64,000 bases of DNA. Source: Chitinophagales bacterium (GTDB lineage: Bacteria > Bacteroidota > Bacteroidia > Chitinophagales > UBA2359). Where the stretch lies: contig JAWKLZ010000002.1 in NCBI GenBank assembly GCA_041392475.1, positions 496,001 through 560,000 on the forward strand, written 5' to 3'. Shown here in pieces: positions 1 through 9,278 of the stretch. The notes beneath the pieces are model-generated. The model was not told the DNA's origin and did not search any database. It saw only the letters and a program-made list of their open reading frames with translations. The stretch's first letter is position 1, and each line of letters begins with the position of its first letter. The translations under genes and the position numbers were made by a program.

Positions 1-2
1 TT

Positions 3-92
3 AAACCTAAAAATAGAAGATATTGGCTTCAATCTATTGCATTGCGAGATGCAGATGATACCTTTATGGATTTGAAAAAAGCTGGTTTTTAA
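3..92 (+). CDS. C-terminal end of a gene cut by the window edge
   Basis: An open frame enters from the left edge and stops with TAA at 90-92, leaving 29 residues ending in LKKAGF. The next gene starts 10 bases later on the same strand, so the two look co-transcribed. The fragment is too short to identify. Because a JetD-like gene follows two genes on, it could be the end of another Wadjet-type component, but nothing in these residues shows that. The frame choice rests only on openness and the tight spacing to the next start. Confidence 0.45.
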   Translation, partial: KPKNRRYWLQSIALRDADDTFMDLKKAGF

Positions 93-102
93 AAGTTGAA
101 CA

Positions 103-726
103 ATGAATGGAATTGATACATTTCGAGAATTAAAGCCAAATAAGTTAACACAAAGGCTTCTCACTTACATTGGTGATGCCTTTACTTTGTTTACCCAATC
201 AACCGAGTTTGAGAATGTACTCAAAAAGAAGAAGAATGAAAATCAGCACTCAAAGGCTTTTTGTGTATTTATGACTAACCATTGCAAAGCTAAGTATAAT
301 TTTCAAGGGGAAAATGCTCAATGGGGAAGTCATACTATTGATATTGGCGTTTATAAAGGAGCAGTTTTGATATTCGTTATTGAAGCTAAATTGCTGCCTA
401 CTCCAAAAGGAACTAAACAGCATCCACGTTTTGAGTATGAATATGTTTATGGAAAAGGGTCAGGAATACAAAGGTTTAAAGAGGGGAAACATGGGGTCGA
501 CAATGAAGATATTCCATTTTCTGATTGCGGAGTGATTGCTTTTGTTAAAGAAAATGAATTTGATTTTTGGCATAAAAAAGTGAATCAATGGGTTTTGGAT
601 GCTGAATGGGAAACCTCAGAGCAACTCCAAATACTCAAAATGGATGATATTGCTGCTTTTCTTTCTGCTCATCTTCGTGAGGATGATTCAAAGGTAAGGT
701 TGCATCATTTTTGGGTCAAAGTTTAA
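103..726 (+). CDS. PD-(D/E)XK nuclease-like protein upstream of jetD
   Basis: This 207-residue soluble protein has no signal peptide or membrane segment. The segment around residues 78-95 reads TIDIGVYKG...VIEAKL, that is an Asp followed by a hydrophobic strand and E-x-K, the usual shape of a PD-(D/E)XK nuclease core. A region rich in His, Tyr and Gly follows (residues 105-130), with several basic residues. It begins 10 bases after the preceding gene and ends 52 bases before the JetD-like gene, so the three probably form an operon. I do not recognise it as a named family. A DNA-cleaving or DNA-binding role is inferred from the motif and the neighbour. It could also be an inactive fold member. 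Confidence 0.6.
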   Translation: MNGIDTFRELKPNKLTQRLLTYIGDAFTLFTQSTEFENVLKKKKNENQHSKAFCVFMTNHCKAKYNFQGENAQWGSHTIDIGVYKGAVLIFVIEAKLLPTPKGTKQHPRFEYEYVYGKGSGIQRFKEGKHGVDNEDIPFSDCGVIAFVKENEFDFWHKKVNQWVLDAEWETSEQLQILKMDDIAAFLSAHLREDDSKVRLHHFWVKV

Positions 727-778
727 TTTCTTCTTTATAAATTATTCCCAAAAATAGGACTACCAAACATTCCCAACC

Positions 779-1930
779 ATGCTCACCCCTCAACAAATCC
801 AAAAAAAAGCCCTTCGCCTCTACCCCAATTTCCTCATTGCAGTCATGCAAAACGAGAACATTTTCCCTTTAGAAATAAAGGGCAGCAAAGGAAAGAGTAC
901 CATGCCTTTGAGTCAATTGTTTCCTGCGCTGCAAAAGCTGCTGAAGGGCGGCAAAGGAATGTTGGGATATGGTTATACGGTGGAATTGAAGGAGGTCAAT
1001 ACCCGTCATGCGGGCGTTCAGTCTATGCCCAAGAAGATTGAGTTTGAAACACAAGCGGATTATTTGAAATTTTTGAAGAAAGGGCAAGAATTTGTGGAGT
1101 TTCAGCAGGTCTATGCTTTTACCCTTCAATCTTTGCCGCAATTGAAGGAATGGCTCTTGGAGAACCCTTTGAAGTTGGTGAAACATCGAGGTGTTTGGGC
1201 AGATTTATTGAAGGTCTGCCATTATTTTATGGCGCATCCTCAGCCCAATTTGTACGTCCGTCAATTGCCGATTGCAGTGCATACCAAGTTTATCGAACAG
1301 CATCAAGGTATTTTGAAGGATTTGTTGGACGAACTCTTGGAAGATTGGGCGATAAAATACCACACAACGAGGTTTGAAGAACGCTATTATTTGAAGTACG
1401 ATGAGCCAACGATTCGACTGCGAATTTTGGATGCTGCCATGATGCCCGTTTTTCCCGATTATGTGACAGATGTGAGTTTGACTTTGAGCGAGTTGCAGCA
1501 ATTGGAGGTGTTTGCTTACCGAGTATTTATTGTCGAAAACAAACAGACTTTTTTAGCTTTTCCAAATGTGCCGAATAGCTTGATTATCTGGGGAAAAGGT
1601 TTTGGCGTGGAGTTGCTGAAAGAAGTACTTTGGTTGGAGCAGAAGGATATTTTTTATTGGGGCGATATGGACGTGCAGGGTTTTCAGATGTTGTCGCAAT
1701 TGCGGGCGTATTTTCCACAAACAGAATCGCTACTGATGGACAAAGCGACTTTTGAGGCGTTTGCTGAATTTGCAGTGACGGGTACGGCATCGAGGGTGAA
1801 AAGTTTAGCCAATTTGACCGAAAGCGAACAAGCAGTTTTTGACTTTTTGCAGGAAACGGCAGTGGACAGGCTGGAACAAGAGCGGATTACCCATCGGTAT
1901 TTATTGGAGCGATTGGAGGAGATTTTGTAG
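779..1930 (+). CDS. jetD: Wadjet-type JetD-like nuclease (DUF3322/DUF2220)
   Basis: This 383-residue protein has the length and layout of JetD, the DNA-cleaving subunit of Wadjet SMC-type anti-plasmid systems. The N-terminal part looks like DUF3322 and the C-terminal part like DUF2220, a Toprim-related fold. Visible core residues are the acidic strand IVENKQ (Glu253), the WGKGFG loop, and the GDMDVQG motif with Asp296 and Asp298, which match the Toprim Glu...Asp-x-Asp metal site. In known systems JetD acts with the SMC complex JetABC. Those genes would lie left of this window and are not seen here, apart possibly from the cut gene at the edge. An extra nuclease-like gene sits directly before it. 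The protein appears intact. Confidence 0.82.
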   Translation: MLTPQQIQKKALRLYPNFLIAVMQNENIFPLEIKGSKGKSTMPLSQLFPALQKLLKGGKGMLGYGYTVELKEVNTRHAGVQSMPKKIEFETQADYLKFLKKGQEFVEFQQVYAFTLQSLPQLKEWLLENPLKLVKHRGVWADLLKVCHYFMAHPQPNLYVRQLPIAVHTKFIEQHQGILKDLLDELLEDWAIKYHTTRFEERYYLKYDEPTIRLRILDAAMMPVFPDYVTDVSLTLSELQQLEVFAYRVFIVENKQTFLAFPNVPNSLIIWGKGFGVELLKEVLWLEQKDIFYWGDMDVQGFQMLSQLRAYFPQTESLLMDKATFEAFAEFAVTGTASRVKSLANLTESEQAVFDFLQETAVDRLEQERITHRYLLERLEEIL

Positions 1931-1989
1931 GAAAACAAATTAAATTCATCAACCATTTTATAATCAATAAATTAATGTGCTATCCATTT

Positions 1990-4900
1990 TCAACCTCCCA
2001 ACAATACAAAGCCTGACCAAGATTTTGGAGTAGCCATCTCCTCTTTTATCAGCTCCTGTTTGGCGCATTGAAGAGCTTGAGAGTAAGAAAGCTGGTGGTT
2101 TACGATTCCTTCAAAAATCAAGTACGTAAGCCGAGAAGCAGACTCGTCATAGACTTTGAATAGCGTGAAAATCACGTTGTTAGACCCTGCATACAGCAAT
2201 GCCCGATTCATGGCCATCATTCCTTCACTTTTTGACAATTTGCCAATTCCACTTTCACAACTACTTAATACCACCAAATCTGCCTGCAATTGAAGAGAAT
2301 AGGCATCGGCGATGTAAAATACCGCATCTTGTGTATTGCCATCTTTGGGAACTGAAAAAACAATGCCCGAATACTCGGGATATTTTTTGTTGAAAATGCC
2401 ATGTGCTGCAATGTGTATGAATTTGCAGTGGGCGATTTGTTGTAGAAAATTGGGAATCGAAGCATCTTCATGAAAATAACCATCAGCCGCAAAGCCTCTG
2501 CCCCGAAAAAGTTGTTGCACAGCCTTCACTTCTTCCTCCGTGTGTACCAATTCGTGGTAGATTTTACCATCAATTTTAACCGCACGACTAACACCTACTG
2601 ATTGATATTCTCGATTAATGCATGTTTGAAGTGTTCCAGCAGGAAGAGATTCTTCCAGCACTTTGGGAGCGGCGGCATAACCCACTTCATTATTGATTTC
2701 ACCAGCCCCTCGATTTGATGAAATTTTTGATGGGTCGCTTCCATAAACAGGAGCAAAACCTACATAACTGGGCGCAACGTTCTCCTGTCTTTTTTGTAAA
2801 CTATTGTAAAGCAAGGTTGTAGAATAGTGATAACTAATCGCAAACCGTTGAATCAAATAGGGTAAATTGCTGTAAGAGGCTCTTTTACTGTTGGTCTCTT
2901 CAAACAATAAAGCTTCAAAAGGAAGGTAAAAAAGAGACGCATCGGGGATGATATAGAGCTTATTGCAATCATTGGAAATATTGATTTGCAGTTCCTTATG
3001 AAGCGGCAAGGGAAAAAGCAGTTGATACAATTGGTGGGCAATTTGAATAAATTTTTGGCGGTGCAGTTGATTAATGGTTTTTACCATTTTTCTCACCATT
3101 TTTTCAAAACCCTCTGGCTTCGCAACGATGTAGTATTGTAACGTTTCGGCAGTGATTAGAAAAATATAAATATTTTCTTCGCCTACAAAATACTCCAATA
3201 CCTTAGCGGATGTGGCATGAGCGTTGTTTTCATTTTCTCGCTGCAATGTTTCCTGCAATTCCTTAACATCCAATACTTCAAATTCATACTTGAGCTGATA
3301 ATAAGCAGGATATTGTTGCTCCAAATTTTCTATCAAGTCACGGTATTTCTGCTGGTAATCAAACAAATGATTTTGCAGCTTACTCATTCTCAACTCATTT
3401 GCCTGTTCTTCAATGGATTGTTCCTGATAAATACTTTTTTCGAGGTTCACGATTTGTTGCCGCAGCTCCTTTTCCTCTATCATCAATGCAGTAGGAATAT
3501 TGGCGATCCCTTTGGCTTCCAAATCTTTGATGGAAGAAAGCAAAAGGATGGATTTTCCTTTTTCGGCAAGCGTAAAAGCAGCACGAAGATATTGCCAAGA
3601 TCCCTCCAGACGATGCAATTCCAAAGCTGTTTGTATCGCTCCTTCATAGACAGGCATAAAGCGGTTGATTAAATCGAGTTTGGAGTGTTCGGATTGAAAA
3701 CTGTGGCGTTTTTGGTCAATCAGTTCGAGTGCTACCTGAAATGTAACCATCGCTCGCCGTAAGTCTTTTTTAGAACGGCTATTTTCTTGATAATATTGAA
3801 GTAAGGATACAGCTTTGTTGCTAAAAGCATTTAACAACTCGAAAGTCACCACATAATTTTTTAGGCGAGGATTGTGGTAAATATTGGCGGATTCAAAACC
3901 ATCTACTAAGCTAATGAGGGCAAACTGAAACTGCTGCAAAGCTTGGACGTGAAAGTTTCTGCGTTGCCAACAATTGCCCAATTGATTGTAGGTGAAAGCG
4001 ACTTCATGGTGGTGAATGCCGAAGATTTTGAGGAGAATTTCCAGTGCTTTCTGATGGTAGTCAAATTGTCGAAAAAACATCCGCAAATGACCAAAACAAA
4101 CGCCCATGTTGTTGTAGCAAGCAGCAACGGAAGCATCGTTTCTACCAAACATCTTTTCACGGATTCGGCGAGATTTTTTGTATTCTTCAAGGGCTTCTTC
4201 AAACTGTTGGAGGGATTGCAAACAGTAAGCAATGTGAAAGTAGGAATCAGCAAGATGCTGGTGAAATTCACTAAGAAGTTTTTCTCTAATTGTCAGTGCT
4301 TTGCGGTGAAATTTTAGGGCTTTATGAAAGTCTTCTTTCATGGCATACGAACGCCCTATACTGTCCAAAACGGATGCCGTAGTAAGGTCTGGAATGTCCA
4401 GAGATTGAGTACAAATATTGAGTGCCTTTTGAAGATATATCAGTTGGGTATCGTAGTCACCTTTTACCCCATAAACGCCAGCCATGTTTTGATAACCCTT
4501 TGCAGTGAAAGGATTGACATCGCCCCAGTTTTTTTGACTAATATTCAGAGCCTTACGATAGCAAGATAATTCTTTCTCAAACTCACCTTTTTGACCCCAT
4601 ATTCGCCCTATTCGATTGTAACTATCTGCCATTTCGGGAGTATTCTCACCACATAAAACTTGGCGAATATTATAGGCATTTTGATAATAGGAAAGTGCTT
4701 GAGAGAAATCGTTTTTTACTTGAAAATAATCTCCCCAGTTATTGAAGTAATCTACTGCTGCTTCTGAATCATTCGCTAATTTTGAAGGAATATGCTGCTT
4801 CAATTCTTCTAATTGTTGCTTCGCTTTTTCATATTGCAGTAATTCAAAATGAGATTTAATTAATATATTTTTGATTTGGACAAAATCCTTCCATTGCTGA

Positions 4901-5022
4901 TGATTTTCAAAAACTTTTGCAGCATTTGTAGCAGCTGAAATGCAGTTTTTGTAGTCAGCAGTTTGTAAGTAGTTGATAGCAGATTGTAGTAAATTGTGTG
5001 CTTCTATGAGCGTTTCCTTCAT
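1990..5022 (-). CDS. TPR-CHAT domain protein (caspase-like)
   Basis: This 1010-residue protein has an N-terminal array of tetratricopeptide repeats (roughly residues 1-460, repeated A-x-S-Y-x-x-x-G spacing), a Glu/Gln-rich coiled-coil-like stretch (about 530-600), and a C-terminal CHAT domain (about 720-1010). The caspase-type dyad is visible: His874 in HIAAHG and Cys922 in SSCESG. No signal peptide is seen, so it is probably cytoplasmic. CHAT proteins are cysteine-protease-like and are often switched by partner binding to the repeats; some belong to defence systems. It is convergent with the JetD-like gene (60 bases between stops) and divergent from the response regulator. Its substrate is unknown. 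Confidence 0.88.
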   Translation of the reverse strand: MKETLIEAHNLLQSAINYLQTADYKNCISAATNAAKVFENHQQWKDFVQIKNILIKSHFELLQYEKAKQQLEELKQHIPSKLANDSEAAVDYFNNWGDYFQVKNDFSQALSYYQNAYNIRQVLCGENTPEMADSYNRIGRIWGQKGEFEKELSCYRKALNISQKNWGDVNPFTAKGYQNMAGVYGVKGDYDTQLIYLQKALNICTQSLDIPDLTTASVLDSIGRSYAMKEDFHKALKFHRKALTIREKLLSEFHQHLADSYFHIAYCLQSLQQFEEALEEYKKSRRIREKMFGRNDASVAACYNNMGVCFGHLRMFFRQFDYHQKALEILLKIFGIHHHEVAFTYNQLGNCWQRRNFHVQALQQFQFALISLVDGFESANIYHNPRLKNYVVTFELLNAFSNKAVSLLQYYQENSRSKKDLRRAMVTFQVALELIDQKRHSFQSEHSKLDLINRFMPVYEGAIQTALELHRLEGSWQYLRAAFTLAEKGKSILLLSSIKDLEAKGIANIPTALMIEEKELRQQIVNLEKSIYQEQSIEEQANELRMSKLQNHLFDYQQKYRDLIENLEQQYPAYYQLKYEFEVLDVKELQETLQRENENNAHATSAKVLEYFVGEENIYIFLITAETLQYYIVAKPEGFEKMVRKMVKTINQLHRQKFIQIAHQLYQLLFPLPLHKELQINISNDCNKLYIIPDASLFYLPFEALLFEETNSKRASYSNLPYLIQRFAISYHYSTTLLYNSLQKRQENVAPSYVGFAPVYGSDPSKISSNRGAGEINNEVGYAAAPKVLEESLPAGTLQTCINREYQSVGVSRAVKIDGKIYHELVHTEEEVKAVQQLFRGRGFAADGYFHEDASIPNFLQQIAHCKFIHIAAHGIFNKKYPEYSGIVFSVPKDGNTQDAVFYIADAYSLQLQADLVVLSSCESGIGKLSKSEGMMAMNRALLYAGSNNVIFTLFKVYDESASRLTYLIFEGIVNHQLSYSQALQCAKQELIKEEMATPKSWSGFVLLGG

Positions 5023-5183
5023 TTATCTGACACGAATTTGAATGGCTAATTTACAAAATTTATCCTAAACTTGTGGTTAGTAACAGCAATACAGTTGTTC
5101 TGGTTGTTATAAAAGTTCAACTGTAAATTTTGTAGGTTTGTTCTTTTTCTTCAAAATCATACAAGCACAAAAATCAATCTACT

Positions 5184-5819
5184 ATGTCTTCTAAAATTGC
5201 CATTTTACTCGCTGATGACCACCCAATTGTACGTGAAGGATTGCGGACAATTATCGAAACTCAAGTTGATTTTGAAGTAGTTGGCGAGGCTTCTAATGGT
5301 GTTGAAGCGGTAGAAATGGTGTCCAATGCAGTCCATAAAATAGACGTTCTTTTGTTGGACTTGGAAATGCCTTTGATGGATGGTGTTGAAGTGATTCATG
5401 TGCTGCAACAAAAATCATTTCTAACAAAAGTAATTGTGTTCACTGTTTTCGATACGGATGAACGCATCATGAGTGCCATCAAAGCGGGAGCAAAAGGGTA
5501 TTTGTTGAAAGGCGCATCGAGGAAGGAAATTTTTGAAGCGATTCGAGTCGTACATAGTGGGGGTTCTTTGCTGCAACCTGTGGTTGCGTCCAAATTGATG
5601 CAGCACATCAGTGATGGAATCGAGAAACCTTCTTTGCGTGAATTGGAGGTATTGAAGTGGATGGCTAAAGGTTTGAAAAACAAACAGATTGCAGTAGAAT
5701 TGTTTATTTCAGAAAGGACGGTGAAGTTTCATGTCAGCGCAATTTTGAGTAAGTTGGGCGCAAAAAACCGAACGGAAGCTGTACAGATTGCCGTGAAACG
5801 GGGGTTTGTGGATTTGTAG
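5184..5819 (+). CDS. NarL/FixJ-family response regulator
   Basis: The 211-residue product has a receiver domain (residues 4-120) with the acidic pair Asp11/Asp12, the phospho-acceptor Asp59 in LLLDLEMP, and the conserved Lys in GYLLKG, followed by a LuxR-type helix-turn-helix (about 148-205, with NKQIA and SERTVKFHV). It should be a phosphorylation-controlled transcription factor. No histidine kinase gene lies nearby, so it is an orphan here. It is transcribed divergently from the TPR-CHAT gene across 161 bases, so the two could share a control region, though no operator is evident. Confidence 0.93.
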   Translation: MSSKIAILLADDHPIVREGLRTIIETQVDFEVVGEASNGVEAVEMVSNAVHKIDVLLLDLEMPLMDGVEVIHVLQQKSFLTKVIVFTVFDTDERIMSAIKAGAKGYLLKGASRKEIFEAIRVVHSGGSLLQPVVASKLMQHISDGIEKPSLRELEVLKWMAKGLKNKQIAVELFISERTVKFHVSAILSKLGAKNRTEAVQIAVKRGFVDL

Positions 5820-5888
5820 TTGGTTATTACAACAAAAATTAAATACATGGCAACTATTAGTACCGAAAGGTCAAAAGGATTTTAGCCC

Positions 5889-5940
5889 GCTCAAATGTGG
5901 ACACTTGAGCGAAATTCTTGTAGCAAGTCTCCTGACTTGC
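5889..5940. repeat. Two adjacent small hairpins in a 624-base intergenic stretch
   Basis: GCTCAA (5889-5894) pairs with TTGAGC (5905-5910), and GCAAGTC (5923-5929) pairs with GACTTGC (5934-5940) around a TCCT loop. They lie in the non-coding region 5820-6443. I see no credible gene there. Other contents are a 12-base-pair hairpin at 6133-6160 and a weak AT-rich stem at 6344-6366. The back-to-back hairpins look like an interspersed palindromic element rather than a terminator, because no T-run follows. Confidence 0.45.
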
Positions 5941-6132
5941 GGTACAATATTCAAGGAGTATGGACACTTCAACAGGCTTCTTAACATTTAAAAACACAGC
6001 TCGAATGAATTCAACGATAGGGCTGCAACCTCGATGAAGCTATCACCTTCTTGCTTTTAGCCGCATTAGATTTCTTGACCTTTAATGAGAATGTTTGGCA
6101 GTGAAAAATTAAGGATTTGTATAAAAAGGCAA

Positions 6133-6160
6133 ACCCCCAATACTGGCAAGTATTGGGGGT
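6133..6160. terminator. Perfect 12-bp hairpin, possible terminator or repeat
   Basis: ACCCCCAATACT (6133-6144) is followed by the loop GGCA and its exact complement (6149-6160). The stem is strong, but no long T-run follows on either strand, so termination is only one reading. It lies between the response regulator gene, 300 bases to the left, and the end of the cbb3 operon, 284 bases to the right. Confidence 0.4.
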
Positions 6161-6443
6161 CATTATAAGGTAAGGCAATTGCAAGAAATTTTTCAATTTC
6201 ATTGGTAAATAAAATCCGCAGAAGTTGTAGGAGCGTTCAATCAATTAACGTGACAAGTTAGTATGTAAGCTCCAGCGATTAGGCTGCGGATGATGGGGTA
6301 AATTTAGAATAAAAAAACAAAAACGAAAAGATTGGGTAAGGTTTTTTTAGCATAAGGAGCTAAAAAATGCCTTGACGTAGATCCAATACATTCTAATGTA
6401 TAGACAATCAAAAACTTAGGAGACTTATTTTTCTGCAAAATTA

Positions 6444-7145
6444 TTAATGGCAAATAATCAATTTTACTTCCTCCGAACTCAAATGTGGGCTTACATAGGG
6501 TATTCCCAAGTTCATGCCTCTAAGAATGAACAATACTGCAAAAAATAGCATAAAAAAGGGTATCATTTTTTGAATGTTGCGCCGCAAAGAAAGGCTGAGG
6601 AAGCTACTCGCAAGGGTGGTTGTGAGCATCAAGGGAACAGTGCCAATGCCAAACAAGGTCATATACAAAGCACTATTGAGCAGGCTATTGGAGATAACTG
6701 AACCTGCCAATCCGACATAGACAAAGCCGCAAGGTAAGAAACCATTGAGGACACCGATGGTGAATAAGGATTGAGGACGAGGACTTTGTAACAATTTGCC
6801 TAAAATTGCTTTTACTTTCATAGTTAATTGATGTATCCAATTGATTTTCAATACTTGGCTTTCGATATTAAGCGAAAACAAGCCGATGAAAAACAAACCA
6901 ATACCCAACAGAATAGACATCCATTGCTGGTAACCCGACAAAGAAATACCTCGTCCAACAATCCCTACTAATAAGCCTAAAGTAGTGTAAGTTAGAATGC
7001 GTCCAGCATTGTACAACAACACATTAGAAACGGAGCGAAATTTACTGGACGAGCGATAAGGCAATGCCATAGCAATCGGTCCACACATGCCAACGCAGTG
7101 AAAACTTCCTACCAAACCTATCATAAATGCTGTCCAGAGTTCCAT
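6444..7145 (-). CDS. TauE/SafE-like (UreH-type) membrane protein of the cbb3 operon
   Basis: This 233-residue integral membrane protein has about six hydrophobic segments. The first carries the motif GSFHCVGMCGPIA with two Cys, typical of the small sulfite-exporter-like family that ends many Bacteroidota cco operons. The Cys-x-x-x-Cys motif in a membrane helix suggests copper or thiol handling during oxidase assembly, which is inference from family and position. The start lies 18 bases after the ccoH stop, so it is the last gene of the leftward operon. Confidence 0.82.
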   Translation of the reverse strand: MELWTAFMIGLVGSFHCVGMCGPIAMALPYRSSSKFRSVSNVLLYNAGRILTYTTLGLLVGIVGRGISLSGYQQWMSILLGIGLFFIGLFSLNIESQVLKINWIHQLTMKVKAILGKLLQSPRPQSLFTIGVLNGFLPCGFVYVGLAGSVISNSLLNSALYMTLFGIGTVPLMLTTTLASSFLSLSLRRNIQKMIPFFMLFFAVLFILRGMNLGIPYVSPHLSSEEVKLIICH

Positions 7146-7163
7146 ATTAGAATAAAAATTCTA

Positions 7164-7601
7164 TCAATTAATAACCACCTGTTTCTCGTCAAAAAACGAC
7201 TTTCCATTTGCCTTCCACTTTACCTTTACCTTCCACAAACCAACTATTAAATCACTGGTATTGACCAATTGTAAATTACTGCTATCGACTGCGATTTTCA
7301 CCTGAAAATCCTTGTTTGCATTAGAAGGTCGGTAAAATTCTACTTCTCCTTCAATACCTGCAAAATCCTGTGGAAACTGCAATTGAAGGCTTTTATCATT
7401 GGCTTGATAATTTATCTGAAGACGGGTGGACAAAGATTCGCTGTTGAAGCTGTTTTGTACCTGTACAGTATAATCCTGCTCCTTTTCGTAGTAATCATCT
7501 GTCACCATCTGTATGTCTTGCCGCAAACTCATAACCACCATTGTCAAAATCATTGCTACAAAACCGATGTACAAAAAAGTGATTTTATATCCCCAACTCA
7601 T
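7164..7601 (-). CDS. ccoH: FixH/CcoH family protein
   Basis: The 145-residue product has one N-terminal membrane segment (about residues 5-25: KITFLYIGFVAMILTMVV) followed by a periplasmic beta-rich domain. The sequence MVTDDYYEKEQDY after the anchor is characteristic of FixH. The family is needed for assembly or stability of cbb3-type cytochrome c oxidase. It sits 20 bases downstream of ccoG and 18 bases upstream of the SafE-like gene on the same strand. Confidence 0.88.
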   Translation of the reverse strand: MSWGYKITFLYIGFVAMILTMVVMSLRQDIQMVTDDYYEKEQDYTVQVQNSFNSESLSTRLQINYQANDKSLQLQFPQDFAGIEGEVEFYRPSNANKDFQVKIAVDSSNLQLVNTSDLIVGLWKVKVKWKANGKSFFDEKQVVIN

Positions 7602-7621
7602 ATTATTAAAGTTTTGTTAAT

Positions 7622-9130
7622 CTATTTTATAGGCCCTACAAAATTCGTCTTAACCCTATCAATCAAACGTTCACCAGAATATACTTCAATGACCACTTTG
7701 TTTTTATGCCCTTTCACTTCTGATTTAGGTAATTCAATAAAAAATGCCCCCTTTTCAATACCCTGTTCAGGTACAACCAAGCTTTGTTTTTGACCAATTA
7801 ATTTGAGGATAGCGTTGGGCGGCGAGGTGATTTTGAAGGAAACGGGAAGTTCCTTAATGGTTTTGTTGACCATTTCCACATTGTAGAGGTTGCTCAAGGT
7901 ATTTTCATCGACTTCCTGATACATCACTCCTGCTGCCCGCAAAATCGTGGTTTCAAAATCAGAACGGGTTGCCAAAAAGAAGGTCAAAACTGTTGCCAAA
8001 ATCACCAAAACACTTGTATAGGCAATGATGCGAGGTGTAAAACGAAACTGAGTTTTATCGACAATGTTGTTGTAAGAAGCATAGCGAATCAAACCTTTGG
8101 GGCGATCCACCTTCTCCATGATTTCGTCACAAGCGTCAATACACGCCGTACAGTTGATGCACTCCAATTGTGTGCCATTGCGGATGTCAATGCCTGTTGG
8201 ACAAACCCTTACGCACAATCCACAGTCAATACAATCTCCCAATTCGGGTTCGGCTATTGCAGCTTGTGATTGAAGTTCTACACCATCTGCCCCTATTTTG
8301 AAGGCTTGATGAGAAGGTTTTTTTGCAGTAGGAGTAGATGTTTCTTTTTTCTTTTTAATTTTTCCTCTCGGTTCACCTCTTTCAAAATCGTAATGCACTA
8401 CAATCGAATCCCTATCCAACATCACCCCCTGCAATCGTCCATAAGGACACACAACCAAGCAAATTTGCTCCCGCATGTAGGCAAAGACAAAGAAAAACAC
8501 GAATGAAAACAATAGGATGAGTGACAGACCTGTAATGTGCTGACTTGGAGGATCGGTAATGATTTTGAAAAGTTCATCTATTCCAATGATATACGCCAAA
8601 AAGGTGTTGCTAATCAAAAAAGCAATGACATAAAAAATACTGTGTTTGGCAATGCGTTTTTTGAGTTTTTCGGAACTCCACGGCGCATTCGTCAGTAGTT
8701 TTTGTTTGGTCGCATCTCCTTCAATCCAATATTCAATCTTCCGAAAAACCATCTCCATAAAAATGGTCTGGGGACAGGCCCAACCACAAAACAATCGCCC
8801 GTAAACAACTGTAAACAAAACAATACAAACAATGCCGACCAACATTGCCAAGACAAATAAATGGAAATCTTGGGGCCAAAAGGTCAGTCCAAAAATAATA
8901 AATTTGCGCTCCAAAATATTGAAGAGCAGTAGGGGTTGTCCATTTACCTTGACAAAAGGCATTCCAAACAACAAAGCCAATAACACAAAGCTCACATAAG
9001 TTCGATACTTGTAAAATTGACCTTTCTGCATTTTAGGGTAAATCCAGTTTCGCTTGCCCGATTTATCCACCGTGCTAATCGAATCCCGAAAAGCCTCCTC
9101 CTCTGTCACATTGCTCATCTTGTTTCCCAT
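7622..9130 (-). CDS. ccoG: CcoG (FixG/RdxA-type) cytochrome oxidase accessory ferredoxin
   Basis: This 502-residue membrane ferredoxin has several transmembrane segments in the first 230 residues, including the conserved CGWACPQTIF motif. Two 4Fe-4S clusters follow in the segment CIDCGLCVRVCPTG...CINCTACIDACD (about residues 288-325), and the protein ends in an Ig-like periplasmic domain with one more membrane helix before it. CcoG is thought to reduce copper for CcoN maturation. The start at 9130 gives MGNKMSNV; Met5 is an alternative. It lies between ccoP and ccoH in the operon. Confidence 0.95.
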   Translation of the reverse strand: MGNKMSNVTEEEAFRDSISTVDKSGKRNWIYPKMQKGQFYKYRTYVSFVLLALLFGMPFVKVNGQPLLLFNILERKFIIFGLTFWPQDFHLFVLAMLVGIVCIVLFTVVYGRLFCGWACPQTIFMEMVFRKIEYWIEGDATKQKLLTNAPWSSEKLKKRIAKHSIFYVIAFLISNTFLAYIIGIDELFKIITDPPSQHITGLSLILLFSFVFFFVFAYMREQICLVVCPYGRLQGVMLDRDSIVVHYDFERGEPRGKIKKKKETSTPTAKKPSHQAFKIGADGVELQSQAAIAEPELGDCIDCGLCVRVCPTGIDIRNGTQLECINCTACIDACDEIMEKVDRPKGLIRYASYNNIVDKTQFRFTPRIIAYTSVLVILATVLTFFLATRSDFETTILRAAGVMYQEVDENTLSNLYNVEMVNKTIKELPVSFKITSPPNAILKLIGQKQSLVVPEQGIEKGAFFIELPKSEVKGHKNKVVIEVYSGERLIDRVKTNFVGPIK

Positions 9131-9278
9131 ATCTTGCTGTATATTGTTAAAAAGAGTAGCGGGTGCAAGCCATCCAACATCTAAAAAAAAATAAGCACCC
9201 GCTACATTTTAAGAATAGAAAAATACCTTTTCATTTTAAAAAAAAAAAATCATGCTTTCATTCTAATAATCAACGATT

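Noticed and set aside
5806..6244. Two short open frames in the gap after the response regulator
   Set aside because: They cover palindromic repeats and show no protein-like conservation pattern or plausible start signals.
6344..6366. AT-rich stem after the cbb3 operon as its terminator
   Set aside because: The stem is mostly A-T and no T-run follows it on the minus strand, so it would not terminate the operon well.
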